Shown piece by piece: positions 13,256 to 24,272 of a stretch of 64,000 bases of DNA. Position 1 is the stretch's first letter. Every line of letters begins with the position of its first letter. The position numbers were made by a program, and so were the translations under genes. Below the pieces are notes generated by a model. That model had not been told where the DNA came from. It was given only the letters and a program-made list of their open reading frames with translations, and searched no databases. The stretch comes from Desmodus rotundus (taxonomy: Eukaryota; Chordata; Mammalia; Chiroptera; Phyllostomidae): the NCBI RefSeq assembly GCF_022682495.2, contig NC_071390.1:148528583-148592582 (forward strand), read 5' to 3'.

Positions 13256-14057
13256 GATATAATTGACATAACTTTAATGTGTACAATGTAAAAATATAAC
13301 AATAGTAATAACAACAACAACTACAATAATAATTTACAACAGAAAATCAGCAAAGTGGGAAACTGGCCAGAATTTACAGTTTGAATGTGGATGAAAAGTA
13401 AAAATATCGGCTAACAAACTTGTAATTTTGTTAGACCATGCTATGCCTATACCCATTAGCAAGGCTAAGAGTTGACTATATATCTTGCAGCTTTTTGAAT
13501 ATCTATATTATAAGTACCACTCTTTAATAAAGAACCATATACACAAAACAGCTTTTAGAAAGATTACATAGCTTTTTGGACTCAATACTAAAAACTGCCA
13601 TTATTCATGTTTTTGAATAGATAAATGTGTTCACGATACACAATTTAAAAATATGAAGACATTAAGTACAAAGTTAGTCTCTCTCTCTCCTGTACTTCAA
13701 CCTCCCAGAACTCCTCAAAGCAAACATTGCTACTGTGTGTCCTTCTACAGAGCGCCTATGTACTTACAAATGTACGTAATTGCTTGCATGTGTGTATATC
13801 TATATACACATATGTATATATGTATATCTACATTCATACATGTATACACACATGTATAGATATAGATATAGCTAACTATACACACTGATCTTCACCTTAC
13901 CTTTTTTACCTGACTTTACTTTTTAACTTTGAGAGCTTTTCAAGTCAGCTGCTTAATTTATTTTAAATTACTGCATAATATTTGTAGGAACTCCTTTGGT
14001 TTACTGTTCAATTTATCTAATAGTCAAGTACACTTACTCAAGAATTCCAACATTGCT
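13256..14057. other. Intergenic with TA/CA-rich simple sequence
   Basis: 13785-13875 is a degenerate TATA/CATA/TACACA microsatellite. The rest is AT-rich; 13255-13290 resembles an old L1 3' region. No gene seen. Confidence 0.45.
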
Positions 14058-14346
14058 TATTAATTAATTAATTAATTAATTAATTAATTTTTAAAATCCT
14101 TACCCAAGGACATTGCTTTATTGCTTTTAGAGAGGGAGGGAGGGAGATAGGGAGAAGGGCAGAGAAGGAGAGAGAGACACACACACAATGATGCAATAGA
14201 GATACGTGAATTGGTTGCCTCCAATCCGCACGTGGACTGGGGATCTTATGATTGGAACACAACCCAGGCATGTGCCCTGATCGGGAATTGAACTGCAACC
14301 TTTCAGTTACCAGAAGATGCTTCAACCAAGCCACACCAGCTAGGGC
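14058..14346 (-). mobile_element. Ves SINE with a TTAA-repeat tail
   Basis: Minus-strand Ves with head near 14346 (GCCCTAGCTGG on the minus strand). The tail side carries eight units of (TTAA) at 14059-14090, and the body has GGGA and ACAC expansions at 14128-14190. Degraded B-box (GTTCAATTCCC-like). Confidence 0.9.
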
Positions 14347-14813
14347 AAAAATAGCTAAATTTTGCTAGCATATAAAAGGGATCCTTGCAGTTGATTGATT
14401 ATTTCTTAAGAGCAAACAAGAATTTAAACTTACAAAGATTCTAAATACTATTAGATATTTAAAATATCCAATGACAAGCTTAATCAAAATCTAAATGAAG
14501 CACAAATTGTTCTTTCACTAATAAGGGAATTTTAAATAAACACACCCATACATGTTTTTTTGGTAATAGTAGGCAAGAAAGAACTTAAATAGGTCTCAGA
14601 ATCCAGAGCTGGAATGATTATTGGTTTAATCCAGTATGGAATTTATTACATATTTATATATGTTCTTCATTAGTGCATTTAATTTGTTTGCCATGTACAT
14701 ATTTTAGAACTTTGAGCAATTCATATGTTTTCAATCAGTGTGAATAGCTACCAACTTTCAAAAAATTTTTAATCATGGTGAGACAAATCTCACATTTTTC
14801 TAGTGGTGTTATA
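14347..14813. other. Intergenic, nothing recognised
   Basis: AT-rich, no feature. Confidence 0.4.
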
Positions 14814-14815
14814 TA

Positions 14816-14937
14816 CTAGGTGGGGCAAAAGTAGCTTTACACTTGTTTGTATGGAAAATAAAATGATAATAAATACTACAAGAATAAACTCGGTGTTTTG
14901 CATACTCACAACTATAAACCAGTTTTGCCACACCCTG
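14816..14937. mobile_element. Mariner-type MITE, copy 1
   Basis: 122-bp element flanked by TA on both sides, with imperfect terminal inverted repeats of about 30 bp (GTGGGGCAAAAGTAGCTTTA at the left; the right end reads GTGTGGCAAAACTGGTTTAT on the other strand). TA duplication and TIR style fit Tc1/mariner. Non-autonomous: no transposase. Same family as 16462-16582. Confidence 0.85.
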
Positions 14938-16055
14938 TACTGGTGCAACTCTTTTCTAAAGCAAGCTAACTATGTATTTAAAAAGATACAACCATGTTCA
15001 TTTCCACTGACTATATATATATAATTGCAGTTTTGAGGATATTTTCCCAGGAAATGATCAAGAATCAAAAAACACTATACTATAAGAATGTTTATCCTTC
15101 ACAAAATAACAAGAAAAACTAAAATTAATTGAAATGTTCAACAATATGTAACTGCTTTAGTAAATTATGGTATAACAATCTGAGGAATATTAGTCAAGTA
15201 AAATAATTCAACTGTACAGGTCATGTGCCTATATAGGAAATGTGTGTGATATGTTAAGCGAAAACAGCATAAATCTAAATTATGTGTAGTTCTCATCTGT
15301 GTGGCAAAAACTAGGCATTATTTTAACTATATAAACTAAAATGTGAAAACAGATTGAATAATACTGATCTTGTATAATGTTACAGTGTACACATTTAAAT
15401 GTCTTCTCATACTTCTTGCACAGCAGTAGGTCCTGAAACAAAGTGAAATAGATTCAGACAGATGCAGAGCTAAGAAATAGAGGTGCTGTCTGCATTATTT
15501 AAAGATGTCCCAAAACTCCTCGCTCTGAGGCCCGCCTGCTTTCCTACTCATGGATTCTGTGTGTGTGTGTAGAGGGGGTGTTGTTGGGTGATGGTAAATT
15601 TACTTCCTTACTATAAATTCCTATCTTTTTTTGCTTGGGCCAGTTTGTATTGGTGTCTGTTACAAACAAACCAAGAAACAAAACTAAGCCAGTTTGTCTT
15701 TTATGATCTTTAACTTGTATTTTTAAAAAGGCCTACATGCCATCTAGTTACAGTGCAAAAATTGCTAGTTATCCTAGGGCAGTAAGTTTACTTATTGTGT
15801 AGATAACTCCTTAGATAATATAGCTAATGTACAGCTACATTATTTCTAGACAATACAACAAATATTCCAACTAATGTTAAACATGTTAATATCATCTCTT
15901 CTTTTTGCCCTTTAATTAGTCTTTCCACCTATACCTGAAATGACATCCTCAGGGAGAAAAATGATCTTTTAGCCCTGAACAAAAAGGCATTGTATAGGCA
16001 TTTCTAGTGGATTATGTTCTTAAGATCCAACTTTGATCACTGAGAATTTGCTTTT
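14938..16055. other. Intergenic, nothing recognised
   Basis: AT-rich sequence with a short (TG)n at 15558-15572. Confidence 0.4.
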
Positions 16056-16180
16056 GTTTTTATTATCCATCATTCACTGTTTACCACATGCCAGGTATTA
16101 TGTAAAACACTTCACATTCAAAATCTCATTTACTCTTCACAAAACCCCTGTGTAGGAATGATTCACAAATGGCAGGAACT
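16056..16180 (-). repeat. MIR SINE fragment
   Basis: Antisense MIR: ACATGCCAGGTATTATGTAA...CTCATTTACTCTTCACAA. Confidence 0.65.
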
Positions 16181-16461
16181 TCCCCTCTTTTCCATAATTA
16201 TTGAACATGTGTCCCATTAGGCATTGCTTTGGGGAGGAAATATAAAGATAAGTCAGACTAGGAGAGGAGACAGATGTAAAACATATTCAAAAGTGATAAA
16301 AGCTACAACTATGGTATGTAAAAGGTGCTCTGAAGGATGTGAGGGAATTACTAGCTATGTGGGGCTAGTTGTCTAATTTTCAAGATTCCTGATACTCCTG
16401 GAGAAGTGCTGAGGTAATCTGAAATCCAGGAAAAGAAAACTAATCTGCCCTCTTGGCAATA

Positions 16462-16582
16462 GAGTGTGGGGCAAAAGTAGGTTTACAGTTGTTTATATGG
16501 CGATTAATACAATAATAAATAACACAAGAATAAACTGTGTTTCATATACCCACAACAGTAAGCCTACTTTTGCCCCATCCCT
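16462..16582. mobile_element. Mariner-type MITE, copy 2
   Basis: 121-bp element between TA dinucleotides (16460-16461 and 16583-16584). TIRs are better preserved than in copy 1: GTGGGGCAAAAGTAGGTTTA at the left and GATGGGGCAAAAGTAGGCTT on the opposite strand at the right. Internal sequence (AATAATAAATA..ACAAGAATAAACT) is shared with copy 1. Confidence 0.88.
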
Positions 16583-16584
16583 TA

Positions 16585-17439
16585 TACAAGTTAATCTGGA
16601 AGACAAATTAGAATCTGAATAGGGAGAATGTTAGCTTTTATGCATTAGTCTGGGGTAAACATAATAGTAGAAAAAATGTCAAGTATTAAAGAATATATTG
16701 GAGACTCTTTTAATATATTCATTCATTTATCATGTAATTTTCCGGCTTGCCATGTACTAAGGCAGTACTCGGGACATTGGAAAACCACTACAACAATGTA
16801 TAACCAGAAACAATTTTACTAATATTGTAAATATTGGAAATACTATTTTATACTGCTTCAGTTTTAACAACAGTATTACATTACTTGTTAATATAATCTG
16901 GAAAGGCTGTTCTTCATCTGTGCTACATTTGCATAACCATATCTTTACCTGTATTGCTTTTCCTTGCTGAGTTATTCTTTTGAATATTATTCAAGAGAAA
17001 AAAAATCCTCTTAATGCTGGATGTTCTGCTCACTTTTTCTTTTCTGTCAGAGAACACTAACATCTTGCATACTCTGGATACTTGAGTTTTTAAAAGACCC
17101 TTTCATGGCTTACAACTGCTTTCACTATAAGGTCCCAAATTGTAAGCATCTTCATATGATGATTTTCTACCTATGCAGCCTCATCCAGATTTTAGATCAA
17201 TTAGGGTAGGGGCCTCCATTCTACAAATAGTTAATGAATAATTACTATGTAATAGACTCCGACAAATTTCTAAGTATTTACCAGATTTTGCATATATACA
17301 CATTAGAATGTGGGTATATATTTGGTCAATGAATGACATTTACATCACATTTAAACTTTAGTGTTATAATTAACAGAAGTATAATTCTTGGTGGATAATA
17401 AATATGGTAAAAAATACATTTTACCTCTGTATGTGTATT
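16585..17439. other. Intergenic, nothing recognised
   Basis: AT-rich, no feature recognised. Confidence 0.4.
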
Positions 17440-17935
17440 ACTCAGGGACCTGGCAGGAAATAACCGACACACTCAAAGGGTAAATTGAAGACAGTCTGAG
17501 GAACAGACTATTTACAGAGATGTGTTTAGGCGTTATGGGAATCAATAAGGGATAACGTACCCAAGGACTCACAACAGGAGGTAGCCACTACCTTTCCTAG
17601 GCCTGAAAGGACTAATGGAAGAGGCAGTTTCTAAAGCTAGCCAAGACCTGTAGCCAAGGCAATAGGGCTGTCTGACCAGAGCCACCACCTTAGGTAGATA
17701 GGACTGAAGCTACTGCCAAAAGCCACAGACAAGCAGGAGGGAGTATGGGGGAAGGTAAAATAAGTATGTTGATTTCTCTTTCCTCCCTCTGATCATTTGG
17801 CAATGTCTCCAAATTGGCTGAAACCAAATATACAGAAACCAGAGGGTAAAGGAGCCTCGGTGATGCCCACAGAAATTGGCCTCGGAGGGCATGGAAAGAC
17901 AGAGAATAACCAGCATAACATGAAAAAGCAAAATA
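17440..17935. repeat. Likely ancient interspersed repeat, family unassigned
   Basis: A block of balanced base composition starting ACTCAGGGACCTGGCAGGAA, unlike the AT-rich surroundings, with a sequence style I associate with old mammalian repeats (purine-rich, 'aaccagagggtaaaggagcc'). Overlapping open frames on both strands are not credible genes. Confidence 0.35.
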
Positions 17936-18519
17936 TTTTAGAGCTAGAACAATTCAAAAACCCTAACAAAAAGAGGAAAGGAATTGATCCAAACAGAGCT
18001 GTGTCAGAGCTGGGACAAAGAAAGATGGACGAGAATGATTAAACAGTAAAACAGTAGAGAGGGGTACAGTGTGTGATCTATTTATGTAAGTAGGATAAAA
18101 AAAGTGAGCAAAGAAATGAAAGCATTAAAGTATTAGGAGGGTCTGACCAGGGATCTTAAAGCTGTGGATTATTTGAACACAGGGTATGTCTCATCACCAA
18201 CTTTTTATGTGAGTTTATGGTGAGACATTTAAAACCTGTTAATCACTGGAAATATTTTAAATATATACACTGCAAGGATTGAAGAGTGGCAGTGATTGTA
18301 ACTAAAGACCTGTGGAATACAAAATGCCTGGACGATAGGTCAAAGAAACAGACATACTCTGTAAGAGAACCAATCAGCTGCTAAAAGAAGTTAAAATGCC
18401 AGAGAAAAGAAATACATGGAGAAAAAAGGGAGAAAAACAACAGTAGAAACCATATATCAGACCTCTGAAATCATGGTAAATAACTGAATTTCACTCAATA
18501 CAAAATATGCATGTTGCTT
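17936..18519. other. Intergenic, nothing recognised
   Basis: Purine-rich sequence, no feature recognised. Confidence 0.4.
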
Positions 18520-18702
18520 TCTCTCTCTCTCCAGACTTCTGGCACCTCTGGGCTACACTGGAAGAGGAGGAGTTGTCTTGGCCACACATTAAATACACAA
18601 ACACTAACAAAAACAAAATAATCTCATCATGTTTTAAGTAAATTTACGATTTTGTTTTGGGCCGCATGTGGCCCATGGACCGGGGGTTGGACACCCCTAC
18701 AC
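18520..18702. mobile_element. Non-autonomous hAT transposon end
   Basis: Ends in GGGCCGCATGTGGCCCATGG...GGGGGTTGGACACCCCTA, a terminal sequence typical of hAT elements abundant in vesper bats and some other mammals. The opposite TIR (AGGGGTGTCCAAC) is not found, so the element seems truncated at its left end. Confidence 0.65.
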
Positions 18703-21699
18703 AAATTAACTACCTATAATTGTTTAGTATAGAAACAAATGCTATTCATGTTCATGTGTGATATTACTATTAGGAACTATAATCTATCTTCTGTGGAAGT
18801 AGCCTTTGAAAGCAATTTGTTTTATTGTGATTTTATGGAAAAGATTAATTTTACTTTTTAGATGTTCATTAACATCTTTCAAACCTCTATGTTTATAGTA
18901 ACATTTCTCTATATTAGATATGTTCCTGAAAATCTGCCTCCCAAATAAGCTCTCTGTGTTAACATTTCACTGACTTATATTAAAAATAGGTGCCTTATTC
19001 CCAAGAGTGGGCAATACCATCTTGTGCTACAATAAATAATAAAATCACATGAAGGTCTGGTGAAAACATTTTCCCCTATTATTCCCTCCTGGGTTTTATT
19101 CATGGGTCCTAAAGACAACTGTCAATTTCTGCATCACTTTGTGGTCATGTTTCCTTCCTGGCTTGGTCATTGCAGAATTCGGTGAACTGCAGATAGTGAA
19201 ATGAACATGGCCCTGTTTTGTCTCATTGTGAAACATGTATCCAGAGTCACTACTGAGCCAAGGATCAAGGATCAACTTTAGAGGATTCTAAGTTCTGTAC
19301 CTTGATGGAAAACAGGTATCAAATTTATTCTTTTCCCTTCAAACCTCTAATATTAAAACCACATGTTAATATAATTAACTTAATTAATATTTTTATCCCT
19401 CCATGAAAATAATGAACTTTTTATTCTGATGAAGATTGTAGAATCATGAGTTTTACTTCCCAAATGTGCTCAGGAACTTTGGTACATGGAAATCATAGGC
19501 TTGATGTGGAACACCATGAAATATATATACTTTAAACTTAAAATAATTTTATGTCAAATTCTACTCTCATTTATACATTAATCTTATATGGAAAGCAAAG
19601 AGTAGGTGCAAAGGGTTCATGAAAAAATTACAGAAAGCAACTCAATATTGAAAATATTCGTCATTTACATTTTCCTGTAAATTTAGAAAAGATTACATCA
19701 ATTCATTTTCAGAATACTTTGCCTTCGGTATATCCCAGTGCTCACTAGAAATGGTATTAATATTTAATTGACATTAAAAATAGCATATACTGAATGTATA
19801 TTGTATGATGGAACTGCAATTATTAAAAAACCATCAATATAAGATAAATGTTAAAATTTTATTAGTATCCCCATCATGTTTAAATAAACCTAAATTTTAG
19901 TAAATTTATTCTGAAGGATTTTTCCAATTCTTTAGTTATATTTAAGAGAGAAGAACCATCACATATGCATCAGGTTTAAAGCAGCAATTTACTCTGACAT
20001 TTACTTTTGTCTGCTTTCTTTCCAGTCTAGATTTCAATAATTTTGGAAACATTTACACTACACAAAATATATTAATCAAATATTCAATTTATAATATACA
20101 TAATTATTATAAGATTTACAAAATTGAAATTTTGTATTAGAAGAGTTGGGATATCAATATTTCCTTAGCATATTTTAAAAATATGAGTGAGCAGAGTTAT
20201 CATTTGGGGGAAATGATTATGGAGGATCTAAAACCAAGAGCAACTGTTTCAAAATAAATCAGGATATAAATGACAGTAAATGGCCTTTACATCCACGATT
20301 TCAACTGCTCCTAAGACCTAATGTGATAAAGGTAAACAATCCTTACTTTAAAGGTAAGAATAGATTCAGAAAAGGTCAACATAATTTATTTAAGAAATAT
20401 TTACTTATTATGAGACTAGGTACACTGCTAGGTGCTAAGGTTGTAGATTTGAAGAAGAAAAAACAAACAAACAAAAGGTTATCTGTCCACATGGAATTAA
20501 ATGTATCTGCCCCAAGCTCACTAAACTAATAAGCACTAAAGGAAGGAAGAAAATGACTTCTACTTGATTTGTCCCTTCACTTTGTCTCTGATTTCAAGGT
20601 AAGGCTGTACAATGAAGGAAACTTGGGAGGTACAGAACAGCGACTTCAGAAAGAGCAAACCAAATGGCATGTGTGATATTTCCTAAGTTTAAGAATAAGT
20701 AAAATGTGTGCCAGAGTTAGGAAGTATTTTTTTCCCTTCTGACTGGAAATTAGAGTAAGTATAGGAGTTGTGTGTGTTTGGGGCTGGGGGTGGTGTTAGC
20801 AAAGGATAAAGTCTACAATCTGATTCAGATGGCAACTGAAGAACATTATATGCTCTTAAAAGGGTAGGACACTTACCACTTAACCCAAGCAAAGCATGAG
20901 CAAGGTCCTGGTGCTGGCGCGCACATGCTCAGTTAACATGGTGCTGAGGAAAGTGTGATGATTCTAGTTTGGGCACTGAGGGTGAGAGTCGATATACAGA
21001 CATACTATACAGCAAAGCATATTTACAGTCGCATTTCTGCACCAATAAATAATGCATTCGCTTCTCAAAATGCCAAAGTAAATGTGAGGGAGAAAATTTT
21101 CATCTATATTCAGGATTAAACTTTCCAATTTTAAATTACCAGACTGCAGCTGTAAATCTATTTCAGTTGAAAGGTTTGAAAAGATTATTAATGAATCTTC
21201 TAAAATTCTGGAGCGCGTTCAAAAGATTATTTTAACATAATGAGGAATCCCGTCACAGGTATGGCGATTTTTTTGAGCACCTACTGTGTGACAGCATTGT
21301 GCTGGGCGACTGTGTTATTTCTAATAATCCATATGGCACATTTCAATTTTCTCAATAATTCTTACATTAATTTATAACCACATTATTTTAAATACAGCTC
21401 ATTTGTTCCATAAAGTTGGTCCCAGACACTTCTCCATTGGAAAGGAGGTGGGGGGAGGGGAAAGCCAAGTGCTACCGACTACTTAAGACTCAACTTCTTT
21501 GGTATTTGTGCTATTATCTACACTGCCTTTAAGAAATTCCCCAAACTTATACGAAGTCAGAGACTCGAGATAAAAATCAGCAATCTGTCTCAAGGACCAC
21601 ATTTGTCAGTCGTGCTTCTTGCCTTAAAGTCCTATACAGCAATAACTGCCCATTTAGGTAGTAATTCGTGGCCTGTTTACTCCTTCACTCGGAATCTTG
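18703..21699. other. Upstream flank of ZEB1, nearly repeat-free
   Basis: No Ves, L1 or DNA transposon recognised apart from a possible MIR/L2 relic at 21275-21345 (GAGCACCTACTGTGTGACAG). Contains candidate distal promoter sequence and possibly ZEB1-AS1 exons, none of which can be defined by eye. Confidence 0.5.
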
Positions 21700-21793
21700 A
21701 TGCCTGTGATCTCGCGGGTCGACTGTTGTAAGAGGGAAGCCGGCAGGAGCTCGGAGAGCAGGGCGGCCGGGCGGGGCCGGGCCGAGGTGACGG

Positions 21794-21799
21794 CAGGTG
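21794..21799 (+). promoter_or_regulatory. CAGGTG E-box at the upstream edge of the CpG island
   Basis: A second perfect CAGGTG, within GGCAGGTGAGC. It also resembles a splice donor (CAG|GTGAGC), so on the plus strand it could instead end an upstream non-coding exon; nothing else supports that. Confidence 0.4.
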
Positions 21800-22012
21800 A
21801 GCCCGGCGCGGAGGAGGAAGTGAGACAGAGACAGTGTGGGTATTACTCATCGCGCTTTACCGCGGAGGTAGCTCGCAAGCGGAACTTCTCGCCTCTCCGG
21901 TCCAGCTGAAGTTCTCCGTGAAGTCACGCCCCGACTCGGCTTGCTGGGGGGAAAACCGAGCGTCTGTGTAAGGGCAGGGAGCGAGGACGGCGGGGTCAGG
22001 TAGCCTGTCTCG

Positions 22013-22019
22013 TGACGTC
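22013..22019 (+). promoter_or_regulatory. CRE-like site TGACGTC
   Basis: TGACGTCG, one base short of the full palindromic cAMP-response element TGACGTCA, inside the CpG island about 640 bp upstream of the ATG. CREB/ATF binding is possible; no other support. Confidence 0.35.
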
Positions 22020-22546
22020 GCGTGTCCTCGTCGTCAGTGGCTGAGCTTCCCAAATCAGTCCCTCGCTGTTCCTCAAACCTGCCCTTCCCCAAATCCTGGG
22101 AACTTGCCGGGGAGCCCCGAGCACGACCCCAGGGTGCAGGGAGCGGACGAGCGCCGCGTGGGAGCGCAGCTCAGCCTTGAGGAAGAGGGAAAATAGGTTG
22201 CTCAGGTTACTCTGAGGGCACAGGGTCCCGAGAACTAGCCAGACCCAAACGAGCACCAGCTGCGGCGGGTGTGGCCAGTTGAGACAGAACGGCGCGGAGC
22301 CTCCTACTTTACCTTTCTCGCTCTGACAGCCTGTTGCCCTTCTGACCGCATCCCCACCGTTTCCCAATGTCCCCTTCCCCATCCCAGGACACCTGAGGGA
22401 AACTTTTCCCTCGGCCCTCGATTCAAACTCAGCTGTTTCCACGGTTGCCGCAAACCGTCCCCTCCCTAGCAACAAGGTTCCGGCCGTAGAGCGAGCGGCT
22501 CTAGGTGTAAGGAAGGTGATGTCGTAAAGCCGCGAGTGTCGTAAAC

Positions 22547-22552
22547 CAGGTG
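22547..22552 (+). promoter_or_regulatory. CAGGTG E-box in proximal promoter
   Basis: CAGGTG about 100 bp upstream of the ZEB1 start codon, immediately before the G-block tract. CAGGTG/CACCTG is the preferred site of ZEB1, ZEB2 and SNAI factors. Position next to the core promoter would allow self-repression; this is inference. Confidence 0.55.
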
Positions 22553-22554
22553 CG

Positions 22555-22619
22555 GTGGGGAGGGGGGAGGGGTGGAGGCGGAGGGGTGGGGGGGGAAGGG
22601 GGGAGGGAGGGGGAGGAGG
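22555..22619 (+). promoter_or_regulatory. G-block tract with G-quadruplex potential
   Basis: About 65 bases consisting almost only of runs of 3-8 G separated by single A, T or short spacers, ending 33 bases before the ZEB1 ATG. It contains many more than four G-triplets within one short stretch, so it can in principle fold as a G-quadruplex on the sense strand. Depending on the start site it is either core promoter (SP/KLF, MAZ or ZNF sites) or 5' UTR. Confidence 0.75.
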
Positions 22620-22652
22620 TGACTCGAGCATTTAGACTCAAGCGAGAGGATC

Positions 22653-22710
22653 ATGGCGGATGGCCCCAGGTGTAAGCGCAGAAAGCAGGCGAACCCGCGG
22701 CGCAATAACG
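22653..22710 (+). CDS. ZEB1: ZEB1 exon 1, coding part (canonical N-terminus)
   Basis: First coding exon of zinc finger E-box-binding homeobox 1, a nuclear repressor that binds CAGGTG E-boxes through two zinc-finger clusters and drives epithelial-mesenchymal transition. The 58 bases read MADGPRCKRRKQANPRRNN plus the first base of codon 20 and are followed at once by the splice donor GTGAGT. I recognise this as the N-terminus of mammalian ZEB1; 58 coding bases, with phase-1 splicing into a GTT valine codon, is the human arrangement. The start has A at -3 and G at +4, a good Kozak context. The peptide is rich in Lys/Arg (KRRK, RR), and in the known protein it precedes an acidic stretch; the zinc fingers and homeodomain are in later exons outside the window. 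The exon sits inside a CpG island and carries a CAGGTG of its own at 22667-22672. The 5' end of the exon (transcription start) cannot be fixed from sequence; it probably lies within about 100 bases upstream. Confidence 0.97.
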
Positions 22711-24272
22711 GTGAGTGGCGGAGGGGACCGGGGAGCGGCGGAGTCAGGGGGAGCCGGGCAGCCGGGGCGCCCCGAGGGTGAGGGGGCGAGCCGGGCTGGG
22801 GGCGGCCGGGGCAGGGACGGGCAAAGTGGAGTGGGAAAGTAGAAAGTAGTGCTCTCTGCCCCCCTCAGCTGCCGGAGCCGCGCCGCGGCCGCTCGCTCTC
22901 CCTGAACCGTTATGTCTCTTACCTGGTCTCTCTCCGCCTAGCGGTTCCTGCCGCCTCTGCCGCCTCCCTGGACCGTTAGCCGCTGCCTCCGCATCCCCGG
23001 CTCTGGGCGGGCGGGCGGGACGCGGCATTCACTTTTCTGGTCTCGGGTGGAGCGGCTGTTGCTTCTTTTCGCACTTTTCCCCACTCTTCTGGCCCTCGCG
23101 CCTCCCCGCTACCCCTCCTCTCAGCCCCCTTCGCCGTATTTCCCCCCAGCGCCGGGCTCCCCGGAGCGGGGAACTAACTTGTGCCGTTCCTGGCTGTGCA
23201 AAGTGGCTTCCGCGCGCCGCGGCCCCGGCCCGCGCTGTCGCTCGGGGCCCCGCGGCTCGGGCCGGGCGGGCGCGCGGCGGTGGGACGCGGCAGCCGGGTT
23301 GCGTGTCGCCCGTGCGCGCGTGTGCGCGGGCGCCCGTGGGGCGCGCCGCGGGCGGACCGGGCTCGGCCGGCGGCGGTAAAGTTGTGACCAGCCGGCGCGC
23401 TCGCGGAGTGGGGATTAGCCGCGGAGGCGCGGGTCCCTAAGTGCCCCTCCTCCCCCGCCCCGCGGCCAGCGCGCCCTGGGCCGCAGAGGCGAGCCCCGCG
23501 AGTGAGGTCCACGTCCTGTGGGGCGCTGGTGGGGCGGCAGTGGGCGCCTGCTTGCTGCTGGGGGCGATCTGTGGATGGCGGCGAGCTGGGCAGCGGGTGT
23601 GTTTGTAGAGTTGTTACCTGGTTAGAGACAGGCGAAGCACCACAGACAGAGCACCCTCCCCGGGGAGGACTCCTGCTCCGCGCTGGGATGGGGCTGTGTG
23701 CGTACGCCTCTCTTTTTCTCTTTCGGTTTTTGGGGAAGTTGTTACCTGGCCTGGACGCTCGGAGCGCTGAAGCCGGATAATGGAGCTTGGATGGCGCTCA
23801 CGGTCTCGGGTGGAAGGGGATGGGGGAGGGGGCGGGAGGACTGACCGACGCGCGCGGGTCGGCTGCTCTTGCTGCAGCTGCAGCTGCAACGTTTATTGAT
23901 TTGTGCTGATGTGCGGGGAAATACACACCCCTCGGCTTGAGAGTTCTAAATAAATAAATAAATAAGCGACCGAGCGAGCAAGACCCGAACATGTGGTTGT
24001 TGTTGCACAGTGGCCTTTTCCAGTTTGGAGAGACGTTGTAAGTTGATTGTATTTCTGCTTATCTCGGGGGCGATTCTGTGCTTTCTCTCCCTCCTGTTCA
24101 GCGGTGAAATGTCTGCTGATTGTTATTGTCTGGACAGTTCCTGTGGTGAGAGGGGCGAGACTTGTCCGCCCGGGGGCGGCGTGAGCGCTCGGAGAGGCCC
24201 CCGCCCGCCAGCCGGGTACCTGTTTGTATAATAATGGGCGGCAACGGCTCTGCTGCCGGCTGCGGCCCAGGC

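Larger units (their letters stand above)
21700..22313 (-). ncRNA. Possible first exon of divergent lncRNA ZEB1-AS1
   Basis: In human a spliced non-coding RNA, ZEB1-AS1, is transcribed divergently from the same CpG island. The region upstream of exon 1 here is the syntenic place. On the minus strand a fair splice donor AAG|GTAAAG occurs with the exon ending at base 22313, so a minus-strand exon would lie between about 22313 and the core promoter near 22550, and the interval given here would be its first intron and beyond. No promoter or conserved RNA sequence can be proven by eye; the call rests mainly on synteny. Confidence 0.25.
21700..24260. promoter_or_regulatory. CpG-island promoter of ZEB1
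   Basis: Composition changes sharply from AT-rich flank to CpG-dense, G+C-rich DNA near 21700 and back again near 24260. CpG dinucleotides are frequent throughout, with runs such as GCGCGCGG around 23270-23350. Exon 1 sits about 950 bp inside the left edge. No TATA box lies directly upstream of exon 1. The size (about 2.5 kb), and the extension past exon 1 towards the alternative first exon, are typical of a developmental transcription-factor gene. Exact borders would need a CpG count. Confidence 0.92.

Noticed and set aside
18646..18702. GC-rich CpG-containing patch as a small upstream promoter
   Set aside because: It matches the terminal repeat of a hAT transposon and is too short for a CpG island.
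21996..22631. 211-codon open frame on the minus strand upstream of ZEB1 exon 1
   Set aside because: It lies in a CpG island where stop codons are rare, is low-complexity (Pro/Leu-rich) at its start because of the G-block tract, and has no recognisable domain. If transcribed, the strand would be the ZEB1-AS1 lncRNA.
22744..23889. Several 90-110-codon frames on both strands within the CpG island (for example 23047-23379, 23174-23512)
   Set aside because: Arg/Gly/Ala/Pro-rich chance frames caused by high G+C; they overlap each other and lie within ZEB1 intron 1.
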